38,628 nucleotides of DNA, taken from assembly GCA_022361195.1 (NCBI GenBank), contig JAKSBJ010000165.1:1-38628 (forward strand), written 5' to 3'. The position numbers were made by a program, and so were the translations under genes. The notes under the pieces were generated by a model, which saw nothing but the letters and a program-made list of their open reading frames with translations, had not been told where the DNA came from and did not search any database. Of the stretch, positions 30,725-38,628 are shown one piece after another (the stretch's first letter is position 1; each line of letters begins with the position of its first letter). The stretch comes from Flavobacteriales bacterium. Its GTDB lineage: Bacteria; Bacteroidota; Bacteroidia; Flavobacteriales_D; Crocinitomicaceae.

Positions 30725-31039
30725 ATGAACATTGAAGAACTAAACCCAAATCAGGTTATCGAAGCCGTAAATGACGGTGCTTTATTCGTGGATGTAAGAG
30801 AAGCTTACGAAGTAGACGAAGTAGCTTACGATTTACCCAATATGAAACACATTCCTCTGGGACAAATTCAGGAAAGAATTGAAGAATTTCCAAAAGATCA
30901 GTTGGTGATTGTTGGATGTCGATCGGGAAAAAGAAGTATGAATGCCTGCCTGTTTTTAGCAATGAATGGTTATGATAAGGTGAGAAACCTTTCTGGTGGA
31001 ATCATGAGATGGGTTGAAAACGGAGCTCCTGTCAAATAA
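30725..31039 (+). CDS. Single-domain rhodanese
   Basis: A 104-residue cytoplasmic sulfurtransferase-type domain. FVDVREAYEVDE begins the fold, and the active loop is GCRSGKRS with Cys65, a six-residue loop able to carry a persulfide. SGGIMRWVENGAPV closes the fold. It starts 7 bases after the cystathionine enzyme gene, which releases or builds sulfur amino acids, so a sulfur-transfer role in the same pathway is plausible. The 3' end overlaps the start of the SDR gene. Confidence 0.93.
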   Translation: MNIEELNPNQVIEAVNDGALFVDVREAYEVDEVAYDLPNMKHIPLGQIQERIEEFPKDQLVIVGCRSGKRSMNACLFLAMNGYDKVRNLSGGIMRWVENGAPVK

Positions 31040-31748
31040 GGTCGCATACGTTAGTGGTTCTTCCCGGGGAATAGGGAAGGCACTATGCCAAAAATTATTG
31101 GCAGAAGGATATATCGTGTACGGACTTTCCCGTTCAAATGATTGGGAGCAGGAAAACTACCGTTTTGTTCCAATTGATTTGAGTAATCTCGAGGCTGTGT
31201 CTCGATTTAGATTCAACCAGTTAGGGGAGGAGCTGACTGTTTTGGTGAATAATGCCGGAATGATCGGTGATATTTCGCCGGTTGGTTTACAAGATGCCGA
31301 GAGTATCCAAAAAACGCATTTTGTGAATACCATTGCACCACAAATTTTGATGAACACCTTTGTGCGCGATACGCAGGATCAAAAAGGGAAAAAACACATT
31401 CTCAATATTAGTTCAGGAGCAGGTAAGTATCCAATTGATGCCTGGTCAGTTTATTGTTCCTCAAAAGCAGCTCTAGACCTCTTTGCTGAAACCTTGAAAG
31501 AAGAACTCCAAAGTAGGGGAGAAGATAGCTACACAGTTCATTCCGTGTCGCCTGGAGTGGTAGATACTCAAATGCAAACGGAAATCCGTGAAGCAGATCC
31601 TGAATTGTTCTTGCTTTCGGACAAGTTTCGGAAACTAAAAACCAATCAGGAACTTAGCAGTCCAATTTTAGCGGCAGATAAACTGTTTCAAATTATCGAA
31701 AACCCTTCTCAGTTCCCTGAGAATTTGGTATCTTTAAGGGATTTCTGA
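31014..31748 (+). CDS. Short-chain dehydrogenase/reductase (benzil/sepiapterin reductase-like)
   Basis: A 244-residue NAD(P)-dependent oxidoreductase. The nucleotide-binding motif is SGSSRGIGKAL (near residue 14), followed by NNAGMIGDISP, a catalytic Ser in NISSGAG, and Tyr/Lys in SVYCSSKAAL. The ending SPGVVDTQMQTEIR...LSSPILAADKLFQII resembles the YueD/benzil reductase and sepiapterin reductase subgroup. The substrate is unknown. The best start is TTG at 31014, inside the rhodanese gene (26-base overlap); no ATG gives a complete Rossmann motif. Translational coupling to the rhodanese gene is likely. Confidence 0.88.
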   Translation: MKTELLSNKVAYVSGSSRGIGKALCQKLLAEGYIVYGLSRSNDWEQENYRFVPIDLSNLEAVSRFRFNQLGEELTVLVNNAGMIGDISPVGLQDAESIQKTHFVNTIAPQILMNTFVRDTQDQKGKKHILNISSGAGKYPIDAWSVYCSSKAALDLFAETLKEELQSRGEDSYTVHSVSPGVVDTQMQTEIREADPELFLLSDKFRKLKTNQELSSPILAADKLFQIIENPSQFPENLVSLRDF

Positions 31749-31750
31749 AT

Positions 31751-31868
31751 CAAAGAGTCACCTACAAGCGCATTTAACGACCCAATTTTTTTCGAGTAAA
31801 GCCCCCTCAAAGCTTTGCTGTGGTTGGTTTCGGCGGATTTTGGACGGTAAGTCTTTGATCACCAAAGA
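31751..31868. promoter_or_regulatory. CAAAG palindromes in the leader of the protease array
   Basis: In the 128-base gap before the first M43 gene, CAAAGA is at 31751-31756, a perfect palindrome CAAAGCTTTG at 31808-31817, and a TCTTTG/CAAAGA inverted repeat around a 5-base spacer at 31852-31868. These related half-sites could be an operator cluster. No clear TAnnTTTG box is visible. Confidence 0.3.
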
Positions 31869-31876
31869 AAACAAAC

Positions 31877-33988
31877 ATGAAAAAACATTACTTTTTAGCA
31901 GCTGGCTTACTGGCTGCAAATCTATCTTTTGGACAAAATTGGTGTGCAACCGATCACTACCACGAGCAAAGAATCTCAGAACATCCCGAATGGGCTGCAC
32001 AAATGCATGAGCATTTGGTTCGAATTACTTCTGGTGAAATTGTAGCAGAAGAACGAGCTGATGAATGTATTATTCCAGTTGTAGTTCACGTAATCCACGA
32101 AGGTGGAGATGATAATATCTCTTACGAGCAAATTTTATCTGGAATAGACATGCTCAATGAGGATTTTAATCGCTTGAATGCTGATACCCTGGATACTCGA
32201 AATACGGCTACGGCTCCTTTTTTACCTATCGCAGCCAATATGAATATTCAGTTTGAATTGGCAAAATTAGATCCGGACGGAAATTGTACAAATGGAGTGG
32301 AAAGACGTTACTCCCCAGGCGGTGCAGTGAACGCTAATGATGCATCTAAACACTACAGTACTGGAGGATTGGACGCTTGGAACCGAAATGATTATTTTAA
32401 CATCTGGATCGTAAAGTCAATTGAAAGTTCGGGAGCAGGAGTTACTTTGGGATATGCCCAGTTTCCTTATTTCGGAGTTGATTCCAACTACGGAGTTATC
32501 ATTCGTTCAGATGTGTTTGGAACTATTGGGACGGCAAGTGGAGATCGAACGCTTCCTCATGAGGTAGGACATTGCTTAGGTTTGTTACATACCTTCCAGG
32601 GAGGTTGCCACTCTTCGGCTTGTGATGAAGATGGAGACTATGTTTGTGATACTCCTCCAGTGAGTGAAGCGCAGTGGAGTTGTGCTACAACACAAAATAC
32701 GTGTGATGATATTCCAGGTGGTGATCCTTACGGATTTGATGCTTTGGATCAATTTGAAAACTTCATGAGCTATAGTCCTTGTCAAAATATGTTCTCAGAA
32801 GGTCAAAAAGCGATTGTAGATGGAAATTTTTCAAGTATTGCTATGTTCGGTAACCTCACCTCTGAGGCTAATTTAGCTCAAACAGGAGTTGGAACACCAG
32901 AGGTACTTTGTAAGGCAGAGTTTACATCTGATTTGAGCACAATTTGTGCAGGAAACGATGTAGCATTTACTGACCTTTCTTATTTTAATGTAACAGGGTG
33001 GACCTGGACATTTGAAGGTGGAACTCCATCCTCCTCTTCTGTTGCGAATCCTACCGTTACATATGAAACTGGTGGAACTTATGACGTGACTTTAGAGGTG
33101 ACAGACGGTATTTCAACTGTAAGTACAACTCTAGAAAACTATATCACCGTTCTAGCAAATCCGGGAGAGGCAATTCCATACAAAGAAGGTTTTGAAGGAT
33201 ACACCACTGTAGGTGATGGAAATCCTTTTACACTTATCAACGAAGATTCTGATGTGACTTGGGAATTGTTAGAAGATGCGGATATTGCTTATGGAGGTAA
33301 TAATTGTGTTTGGATTGACAATTTTGCTGAATTTAGTGAAACACAAGATCATATTATTTCCGGAACCATCGATTTGAGCGGAGTAGATCCTTCAGACGAA
33401 ATGGTTTTCTATTTCCATTACGCTTATAAAAAACGAAGTGCTTCTAATAACGAATCGCTGAAGTTTTATGTGTCTAAAGACTGTGGTGAAACTTGGGCTT
33501 TGAGAAAAAACATTCAGGGTAATAACCTAAGTAGTGAGACACAAACAAGTCCTTTTACTCCAGCCGATAAGCATGATTGGGAAAAAGTGACAATTACCAA
33601 CATCAACGACACTTATTACGTTTCTGATTTCAGATACAAATTTGTTTTTGAAAACGACGGTGGAAATAATTTTTATCTCGATAATATCAATATGTATCCA
33701 GCTTCAATGGCAGGAATTGTTGATCCTGAAGTAGCGGAAAATCTATCTGTTTATCCAAATCCTACTTCTGATAACATTTCAATTGAGTTTTTTGCGAATG
33801 AAGGTCAGGACTACAAAATTGAAATTTATACCCCACTCGGTCAAAAAGTTGCGACGGTGTTTGAAGGTCCTTTGAAAGCAGGCTTAAATTCATTGGATTA
33901 TTCAACGAATGAACTTTCTAAAGGGATTTACGTTGTAAAGGTTGAGACTGAAGGTCGTCTAAAGACTATAAAGTTGATAAAAGACTAA
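31877..33988 (+). CDS. Secreted M43 metalloprotease 1 with T9SS type-A sorting domain
   Basis: A 703-residue secreted zinc protease of the pappalysin/cytophagalysin family. Order: signal peptide (about 1-20, SFGQ), short prodomain, catalytic domain (about 60-335) with HEVGHCLGLLH (His228, Glu229, His232, His238) and Met-turn ENFMSYSPC (Met297). Then a PKD domain (about 345-435), a MAM-like jelly-roll domain (about 440-615) and the type-A sorting domain (about 625-703) with VYPNPTSDN and GIYVVKVE, ending LIKD. Many Cys in the catalytic domain fit disulfides. It should leave the cell through the type IX system and be attached or released after tail cleavage. First of three tandem paralogues; the gap to the next is 42 bases. 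Confidence 0.93.
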   Translation: MKKHYFLAAGLLAANLSFGQNWCATDHYHEQRISEHPEWAAQMHEHLVRITSGEIVAEERADECIIPVVVHVIHEGGDDNISYEQILSGIDMLNEDFNRLNADTLDTRNTATAPFLPIAANMNIQFELAKLDPDGNCTNGVERRYSPGGAVNANDASKHYSTGGLDAWNRNDYFNIWIVKSIESSGAGVTLGYAQFPYFGVDSNYGVIIRSDVFGTIGTASGDRTLPHEVGHCLGLLHTFQGGCHSSACDEDGDYVCDTPPVSEAQWSCATTQNTCDDIPGGDPYGFDALDQFENFMSYSPCQNMFSEGQKAIVDGNFSSIAMFGNLTSEANLAQTGVGTPEVLCKAEFTSDLSTICAGNDVAFTDLSYFNVTGWTWTFEGGTPSSSSVANPTVTYETGGTYDVTLEVTDGISTVSTTLENYITVLANPGEAIPYKEGFEGYTTVGDGNPFTLINEDSDVTWELLEDADIAYGGNNCVWIDNFAEFSETQDHIISGTIDLSGVDPSDEMVFYFHYAYKKRSASNNESLKFYVSKDCGETWALRKNIQGNNLSSETQTSPFTPADKHDWEKVTITNINDTYYVSDFRYKFVFENDGGNNFYLDNINMYPASMAGIVDPEVAENLSVYPNPTSDNISIEFFANEGQDYKIEIYTPLGQKVATVFEGPLKAGLNSLDYSTNELSKGIYVVKVETEGRLKTIKLIKD

Positions 33989-34030
33989 CGCTTACTTAAA
34001 ATCCGAATCCTCGTTCGGGAAAAACAAAAC

Positions 34031-36157
34031 ATGAAAAAACTAATTTATATCGCCTTCGGCGTTTCATCTGTTTCTTTTGCTCAAATGGCAACAGAAGATC
34101 ATACGCACGATTTGGCAAATCCTCGATTTTGTTCAAGTACAGAACAACAAGAAAAATTATTTGAAGCTCACCCTGAGTACAAAGAAATGTATGATGCCGA
34201 GCAAGCTGCTTTTCAAGCAGAATATGAAGAATATTGGGAACACTACAGCGAAGGCGATCGTGCTACTTATATTATTCCTATGGCTGTACACGTGGTGCAT
34301 TTAGGAGGAGATGAAAACATTTCTGACGAACAAATTTACAATGCCATCGAAAATTTAAATATGGACTTTTCAGAGTCAAATGTAGATTTAGGAGCAACAA
34401 TTCCTGAGTTTGCTGGAATTACTGGAGATGTTGATTTTGAGTTTAGATTGGCAAAGAAAGATCCAAATGGGAACTGTCATTCGGGGATTACACGTACATA
34501 TTCTTCTACAACCTATGATGAAGGAATGGGATTTTCTTCGCATCCAATTGTGGAAGCAGTAAAATCTGAACATGGTACCTGGCCGCAAAACAGATACATG
34601 AACGTTTATGTATGTATTGATCCGGCTGGTGCTGCAGGTTATACCTATAAGCCAGCAGGATGGATTCCAACTACTGATATGTATGCCGGAATTTTTATGC
34701 GACATGACTATATGGGAGCTATTGGTACTTCAAATTCAGGGAGACGTCATACCTTAAGTCATGAAGCTGGACACTGGTTTAATCTTGATCACTGTTGGGG
34801 TGGGTCAAATAGTCCTGCTGACCCATCAAACTGTACTATTAATGATGGGGTGCCTGATACACCAAATACGATTGGATGGTCGTCATGTAATTTAAGTGGA
34901 AGTAGTTGCGGTAGTTTGGACAACGTTCAAAATTTCATGGAATATTCATACTGTTCAACCATGTTTACAGATGGACAGGCTGCGAGAATGCAAACTGCTA
35001 TTAACTCAAGCACTGCCGGACGTTCAAATTTATGGACGGGAGCTAATCTATCGGCTACCGGAGTTCTTGGATCAGGAGAATTGTGTGAAGCTGACTTTAA
35101 TGCGGACAAAACATTAATTTGTGGTGGAAGTTCAGTTAATTTTTCAGATGCTTCTTTCTTTAATGTTACTGGTTGGGAATGGGAATTTGAAGGAGGAACA
35201 CCTTCTTCATCTACAGCTGAAAACCCAACGGTGACTTATAATACAGGTGGAACTTATGATGTGACTTTAACGGTAACAGATGGAGTTGATTTTGAAACAG
35301 TGACTTTGACTAATTATATTACTGTTTTGGCTAATCCGGGCGATCCACTTCCATACTCAGAAGGATTTGAAACCTTGGATGAAATGACGGATGATATGCG
35401 CTTTTTCATCGAAAATGAGAATGGAGATGATGAATGGGAAGTAACTGATGAAGCTGCTAGTCTTGGATCTAAATGCGCCTTCTTAGACAATTTCGCAAAT
35501 ACAGATGAAACTAAGGATGCATTTATCTCTTCACCAATTGATTTAAGTGGAGTAGATGCTTCAGATGCAATGATCATGAGTTTTGATTATGCTTATAAAA
35601 AACGAACGGCTTCAAATGATGAGGAATTGAGAGTTTATGTTTCTCATAACTGTGGTGAAAGCTGGGCGTTACGTTTGATCTTAGATAGTGATGACATGAC
35701 CGAGGATGTTTTGGTTAGCCCTTATACACCGGAGGGAGCTGGAGAATGGAAAAATGAAGTAATTACAACCATTACATCAGCCTTTTACGTGTCAAATTTC
35801 ATGTACAAGTTTGAGTTTACAAACGGCTCAGGAAATAACGTTTACGTGGATAATATTAACTTATATCCGGCTTCTATGTCAGATATAGTAGAGGCTTCTC
35901 AAAATCACAACATTTCTGTTTATCCAAATCCTACAAATGATATGGTAACGGTTGAGATTGATGGAAGTTCGGATGGTGATGTAACGGTTGAATTGTATGA
36001 CGCACTTGGATCAAAGGTTGGGAACATTTACAATGGGCCTTTGAGTTCAACAACTAATAAGTTGAACTATTCAACAGCTAGTTTGGCAAAAGGTGTTTAC
36101 TTAATTAAAGTAAATGGTGCCGGACAATCTCAAACTATCAAATTGATCAAAGAATAA
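34031..36157 (+). CDS. Secreted M43 metalloprotease 2 with T9SS type-A sorting domain
   Basis: A 708-residue paralogue with the same domain order: signal peptide (about 1-18, SFAQ), prodomain, catalytic domain, PKD (about 355-440), MAM-like domain (about 445-620) and type-A tail (VYPNPTNDM...GVYLIKVNG, ending LIKE). The zinc site is HEAGHWFNLDH (His244, Glu245, His248, His254), in which Asn251 replaces the family Gly. The Met-turn is QNFMEYSYC. The catalytic domain differs much more from copies 1 and 3 than those do from each other, while the PKD and tail are close to copy 1. Different substrate preference is likely. It is probably transcribed with its neighbours (42- and 16-base gaps). Confidence 0.92.
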   Translation: MKKLIYIAFGVSSVSFAQMATEDHTHDLANPRFCSSTEQQEKLFEAHPEYKEMYDAEQAAFQAEYEEYWEHYSEGDRATYIIPMAVHVVHLGGDENISDEQIYNAIENLNMDFSESNVDLGATIPEFAGITGDVDFEFRLAKKDPNGNCHSGITRTYSSTTYDEGMGFSSHPIVEAVKSEHGTWPQNRYMNVYVCIDPAGAAGYTYKPAGWIPTTDMYAGIFMRHDYMGAIGTSNSGRRHTLSHEAGHWFNLDHCWGGSNSPADPSNCTINDGVPDTPNTIGWSSCNLSGSSCGSLDNVQNFMEYSYCSTMFTDGQAARMQTAINSSTAGRSNLWTGANLSATGVLGSGELCEADFNADKTLICGGSSVNFSDASFFNVTGWEWEFEGGTPSSSTAENPTVTYNTGGTYDVTLTVTDGVDFETVTLTNYITVLANPGDPLPYSEGFETLDEMTDDMRFFIENENGDDEWEVTDEAASLGSKCAFLDNFANTDETKDAFISSPIDLSGVDASDAMIMSFDYAYKKRTASNDEELRVYVSHNCGESWALRLILDSDDMTEDVLVSPYTPEGAGEWKNEVITTITSAFYVSNFMYKFEFTNGSGNNVYVDNINLYPASMSDIVEASQNHNISVYPNPTNDMVTVEIDGSSDGDVTVELYDALGSKVGNIYNGPLSSTTNKLNYSTASLAKGVYLIKVNGAGQSQTIKLIKE

Positions 36158-36173
36158 TCAAATTACGGATACG

Positions 36174-38282
36174 ATGAAAAAATTCCTTCTATTGGCGGCC
36201 GGATTCATGGCATTTTCAACCACTTTTGGACAAGATGGTCATTGTGGTACGGACGAATATATGCAACAAAAATATGCTGAAAATCCGGGTTTGGAAACAG
36301 CTGTTCATGAGCATATGATGCGTAGAGCATTGGATCCTTCAGTGGCATCAGACCGTTCGGATGAATGTATTATTCCAGTAGTTGTACATGTTATTCACGC
36401 TGGTGGTGAGGGAAATATTTCAATGGAGCAAATTGAGTCTGCCATTGATATGTTGAATGAGGATTTTAACCTTCTAAATCCCGATTTGGCAGACGTTCGT
36501 AATACGTCAGATGCTCCCTTTTTTCCGGTAGCAACAGATATTGAAATTACCTTTGAATTGGCGAAGATTGATCCTAATGGAGATTGTACTAACGGGGTTG
36601 AGAGACGTTATTCTCCTGACGCTGCTTTTGATGCTACCGATGAGGCTAAATTTTACGCCACTGGCGGATTGGATGCCTGGCCACGATCTGAGTACATGAA
36701 CATTTGGGTTGTGAATTCCATTTATAGTTCAAGTGGTGGAATCATTAACGGATACGCTCAGTTCCCATATGATGGTGGTGATGCTGCTTATGGTGTAATT
36801 ATTCGTCATCCGGTTTTTGGAGATGTAGGAACCGGAACTGGTGTTCGTACTTTGGCTCACGAAATTGGACATTGCCTTGGATTGTTTCATACTTTCCAAA
36901 GTGGTTGTCATTCAGGATCATGTGATTCAAATGGAGATTACGTTTGTGATACACCTCCTGTAGATGGGCCACAGTGGTCATGTGTACCAACTCAAAACAC
37001 CTGTGACGACATTCCTTCTGGGGATTTTTATGGATTTGATGTGCTGGATCAGTTTGAAAATTTAATGAGCTACAGCCCATGTCGTATGATGTTAACTCAG
37101 GGACAAAAGGATGTGATGGATTACAATATTGCAGACATTGGTTTCCTAAGTAGTCTAACTTCAGAGGCAAATGCTATTGCAACTGGGGTTGGAACAGAGG
37201 GAGTTGCTTGTGCAGCTGATTTTAAAGCCGATGACGATGTGATTTGTGCGGGAAGTTCGGTGGAATTTACAGACTATTCGTATCATAATATTTCGTCATG
37301 GAACTGGACTTTTGAAGGTGGATCACCAGCTTCTTCTACGGATCCGAATCCTACAGTAACATATAATACTGGCGGAGTTTACTCTGTTACCTTGGAAGTC
37401 TCAGACGGTACAACTACAACAGAAACGACCTATGAAGATCTAATTATGGTTTTAGATAATCCTGGAGAAACACCTCCTTACAAAGAAGGTTTTGAGGATA
37501 TCACTGCCGTTCCTGATTATGAGGAGTTTTTGGTAGAAAATGATAATGGAGGTGAAGCTTGGGAAATTGCTTCTGACGTAGTTTGTTTTGGTGACAATTG
37601 TATTAAACTAGGCAACTTTGGTAATTCAGATGAAAGTAAAGATGCTTTTATTTCGGCGCCAATTGATTTGAGTGGAGTAGAGGATTCAGATGATATAATT
37701 TTTGATTTCCAATATGCTTACAATCGTCGTTTTGATACTAACAATGAAGAATTGAGATTCTATGTGTCGAAAGATTGCGGAGAGACATGGATTTTGAGAA
37801 AGCTGATTAAAGGAGATGATTTGAGTGAAACCATTTATGCAGGGCCTTATGAGCCAGAATCAATAGATGAATGGCAACAAGTAAACATTACGACGATTTC
37901 ATCAACTTATTATGTATCTAACTTCATGTTTAAGTTTGAGTTTACCAATGATAATGGAAATAACATTTACGTTGATAATATCAATTTATATCCGGCTTCC
38001 ATGGCGGGACTTGTAGATTCCAAAGATCAAACGGCTTTGACCATCTATCCAAATCCTACTGAGTCTTCGGTACAATTGTTTGCCGATATCCAGGAGGAGG
38101 CTTATTATGAAGTTGTTTTGCTGAATAATTTGGGTCAGATAGTGGACAATCTCTATGCCGGTCAATTAACAATAGGAACCAATAAATTGGATTTGAGTTT
38201 AGAAGGAGTTCCTGCCGGAATGTATACCGTTCAGTTGCGATCAGAGAACAAACTGTACAATCAGAAATTGATCAAACAGTAA
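36174..38282 (+). CDS. Secreted M43 metalloprotease 3 with T9SS type-A sorting domain
   Basis: A 702-residue paralogue. Signal peptide about 1-19 (TFGQ). The catalytic domain is close to copy 1: HEIGHCLGLFH (His229, Glu230, His233, His239) and Met-turn ENLMSYSPC. PKD (about 343-430), MAM-like domain (about 435-610) and type-A sorting tail (IYPNPTESS...GMYTVQLRS, ending LIKQ) follow. It starts 16 bases after copy 2. The last codons (CAG TAA) are also the first bases of the 66-base inverted copy of the caspase gene. The protein end looks natural beside LIKD and LIKE of the sister genes, so the reading frame is probably complete. No terminator is seen after it. Confidence 0.92.
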   Translation: MKKFLLLAAGFMAFSTTFGQDGHCGTDEYMQQKYAENPGLETAVHEHMMRRALDPSVASDRSDECIIPVVVHVIHAGGEGNISMEQIESAIDMLNEDFNLLNPDLADVRNTSDAPFFPVATDIEITFELAKIDPNGDCTNGVERRYSPDAAFDATDEAKFYATGGLDAWPRSEYMNIWVVNSIYSSSGGIINGYAQFPYDGGDAAYGVIIRHPVFGDVGTGTGVRTLAHEIGHCLGLFHTFQSGCHSGSCDSNGDYVCDTPPVDGPQWSCVPTQNTCDDIPSGDFYGFDVLDQFENLMSYSPCRMMLTQGQKDVMDYNIADIGFLSSLTSEANAIATGVGTEGVACAADFKADDDVICAGSSVEFTDYSYHNISSWNWTFEGGSPASSTDPNPTVTYNTGGVYSVTLEVSDGTTTTETTYEDLIMVLDNPGETPPYKEGFEDITAVPDYEEFLVENDNGGEAWEIASDVVCFGDNCIKLGNFGNSDESKDAFISAPIDLSGVEDSDDIIFDFQYAYNRRFDTNNEELRFYVSKDCGETWILRKLIKGDDLSETIYAGPYEPESIDEWQQVNITTISSTYYVSNFMFKFEFTNDNGNNIYVDNINLYPASMAGLVDSKDQTALTIYPNPTESSVQLFADIQEEAYYEVVLLNNLGQIVDNLYAGQLTIGTNKLDLSLEGVPAGMYTVQLRSENKLYNQKLIKQ

Positions 38283-38342
38283 AAAGTGTTTTCATAAGCT
38301 CGGACGTATTTTGCAATCCTAACTCTCCACCTTTATTTTGAA
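38277..38342 (-). repeat. Exact inverted copy of a caspase-gene segment
   Basis: Reverse complement of 23240-23305, 66 of 66 bases identical. It starts in the last two codons of the third M43 gene and ends at 38342, where similarity stops. It has no start codon or full domain, so it is a fragment. Read on the plus strand it is antisense to the caspase mRNA. Confidence 0.95.
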
Positions 38343-38628
38343 AGAACCATGATCACGCTTGTGTGACATGGAATGACGCTGTCTAGAAGAGTTTTTAGCT
38401 AAAGGCATGGAAATGGTCGCGTAAAAACCTTTTAAGTCTTTTGAGGGATATTATTAGGCCCTGATCATACGTTCTTATAACTTATTAATGAATTGACGTT
38501 CTGCGGAGAGCATTAGTGCGTATCTCATTTGTCTAATAATTGTTTTAATGCCACCCACTTGTAAGTAAATTGCTTATTGGACGGATTCCAAGGAATGCAA
38601 AATATTGAATGAGGGGTGAGTTTCTTAA
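38343..38628. other. Gene-free end of the window
   Basis: I find no gene, tRNA, terminator or clear promoter here. All plus-strand ATG frames are shorter than 10 codons except one at 38609 that runs off the end after six codons. I could not match this stretch to any other part of the window by eye. It may be plain intergenic DNA or further joined sequence beyond the inverted fragment. Confidence 0.5.

Noticed and set aside
36799..37170. 123-codon minus-strand frame inside the third M43 gene
   Set aside because: It lies antisense to the zinc-site region of a clear protease gene and encodes no recognisable domain.
23240..38342. Template/variable repeat pair of a diversity-generating retroelement
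   Set aside because: The two 66-base copies are identical with no adenine-specific changes, are in opposite orientation, and no reverse transcriptase gene is in the window.
38609..38628. Possible gene start at the window edge (ATG at 38609)
   Set aside because: Only six codons are visible, with no promoter box or other support.

Overview
The window looks like a piece of a Bacteroidota chromosome, most likely Flavobacteriales. The reasons are type IX secretion (T9SS) sorting domains of both type A and type B, many exported proteins whose signal peptides end in a Ser/Ala-Gln motif, lipoproteins, TPR-type sensor kinases, few Shine-Dalgarno sequences, and repeated TAnnTTTG promoter boxes. The sequence is AT-rich and gene-dense. 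I see no transposase, integrase, phage gene, CRISPR array or rRNA. Genus cannot be called by eye.

Layout. 1-2130 (minus strand): terminator, tRNA-Asn, a 23S rRNA pseudouridine synthase (RluE-like), a GNAT acetyltransferase and a membrane lipoprotein. 2234-4230 (plus): an M1 aminopeptidase lipoprotein and a small Cys/His lipoprotein. 4227-5770 (minus): trpS and a downstream gene of unknown function. 5936-9516 (plus): a PlsC-type acyltransferase, gatC, a TPR histidine kinase and its response regulator. 9607-18350 (plus): a beta-helix-like lipoprotein, a beta-barrel protein, a small secreted protein, a 1616-residue T9SS type-B adhesin-like protein with nine tandem repeats, and a MORN/YwqK-like protein. 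18347-18927 (minus): an SRPBCC protein and tRNA-Ala. 19099-23574 (plus): a two-gene operon of an exported ankyrin protein and an exported beta-propeller/caspase-like protein. 23620-24734 (minus): a DJ-1/PfpI lipoprotein and a Rieske protein. 24943-29477: a 1162-residue outer-membrane protein converging on an OmpA-family protein. 29554-31748 (plus): a cystathionine gamma-synthase/lyase, a rhodanese and a short-chain reductase. 31877-38282 (plus): three tandem paralogous secreted M43 metalloproteases, each with PKD, MAM-like and T9SS type-A sorting domains.

Much of the window serves the cell envelope and secretion: at least four T9SS clients, several lipoproteins, two or three beta-barrels and a periplasm-anchored OmpA protein. 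Housekeeping genes (trpS, gatC, plsC, rluE, two tRNAs) are interspersed, so this reads as ordinary chromosome rather than a mobile island.

The most unusual signal is hidden in a gene-free stretch. The 66 bases at 38277-38342 are an exact reverse complement of 23240-23305, inside the caspase-domain gene 15 kb away. The copy starts in the last codons of the third metalloprotease gene. It is either a template-switch or assembly chimera, or a real element that would give the metalloprotease mRNA a 3' end antisense to the caspase mRNA. Other notable points are the exported ankyrin/caspase pair, mosaic relationships among the three M43 paralogues, three convergent gene pairs that share exactly four bases of stop codon (YTAA), and an orphan minus-strand terminator that may end a small RNA.
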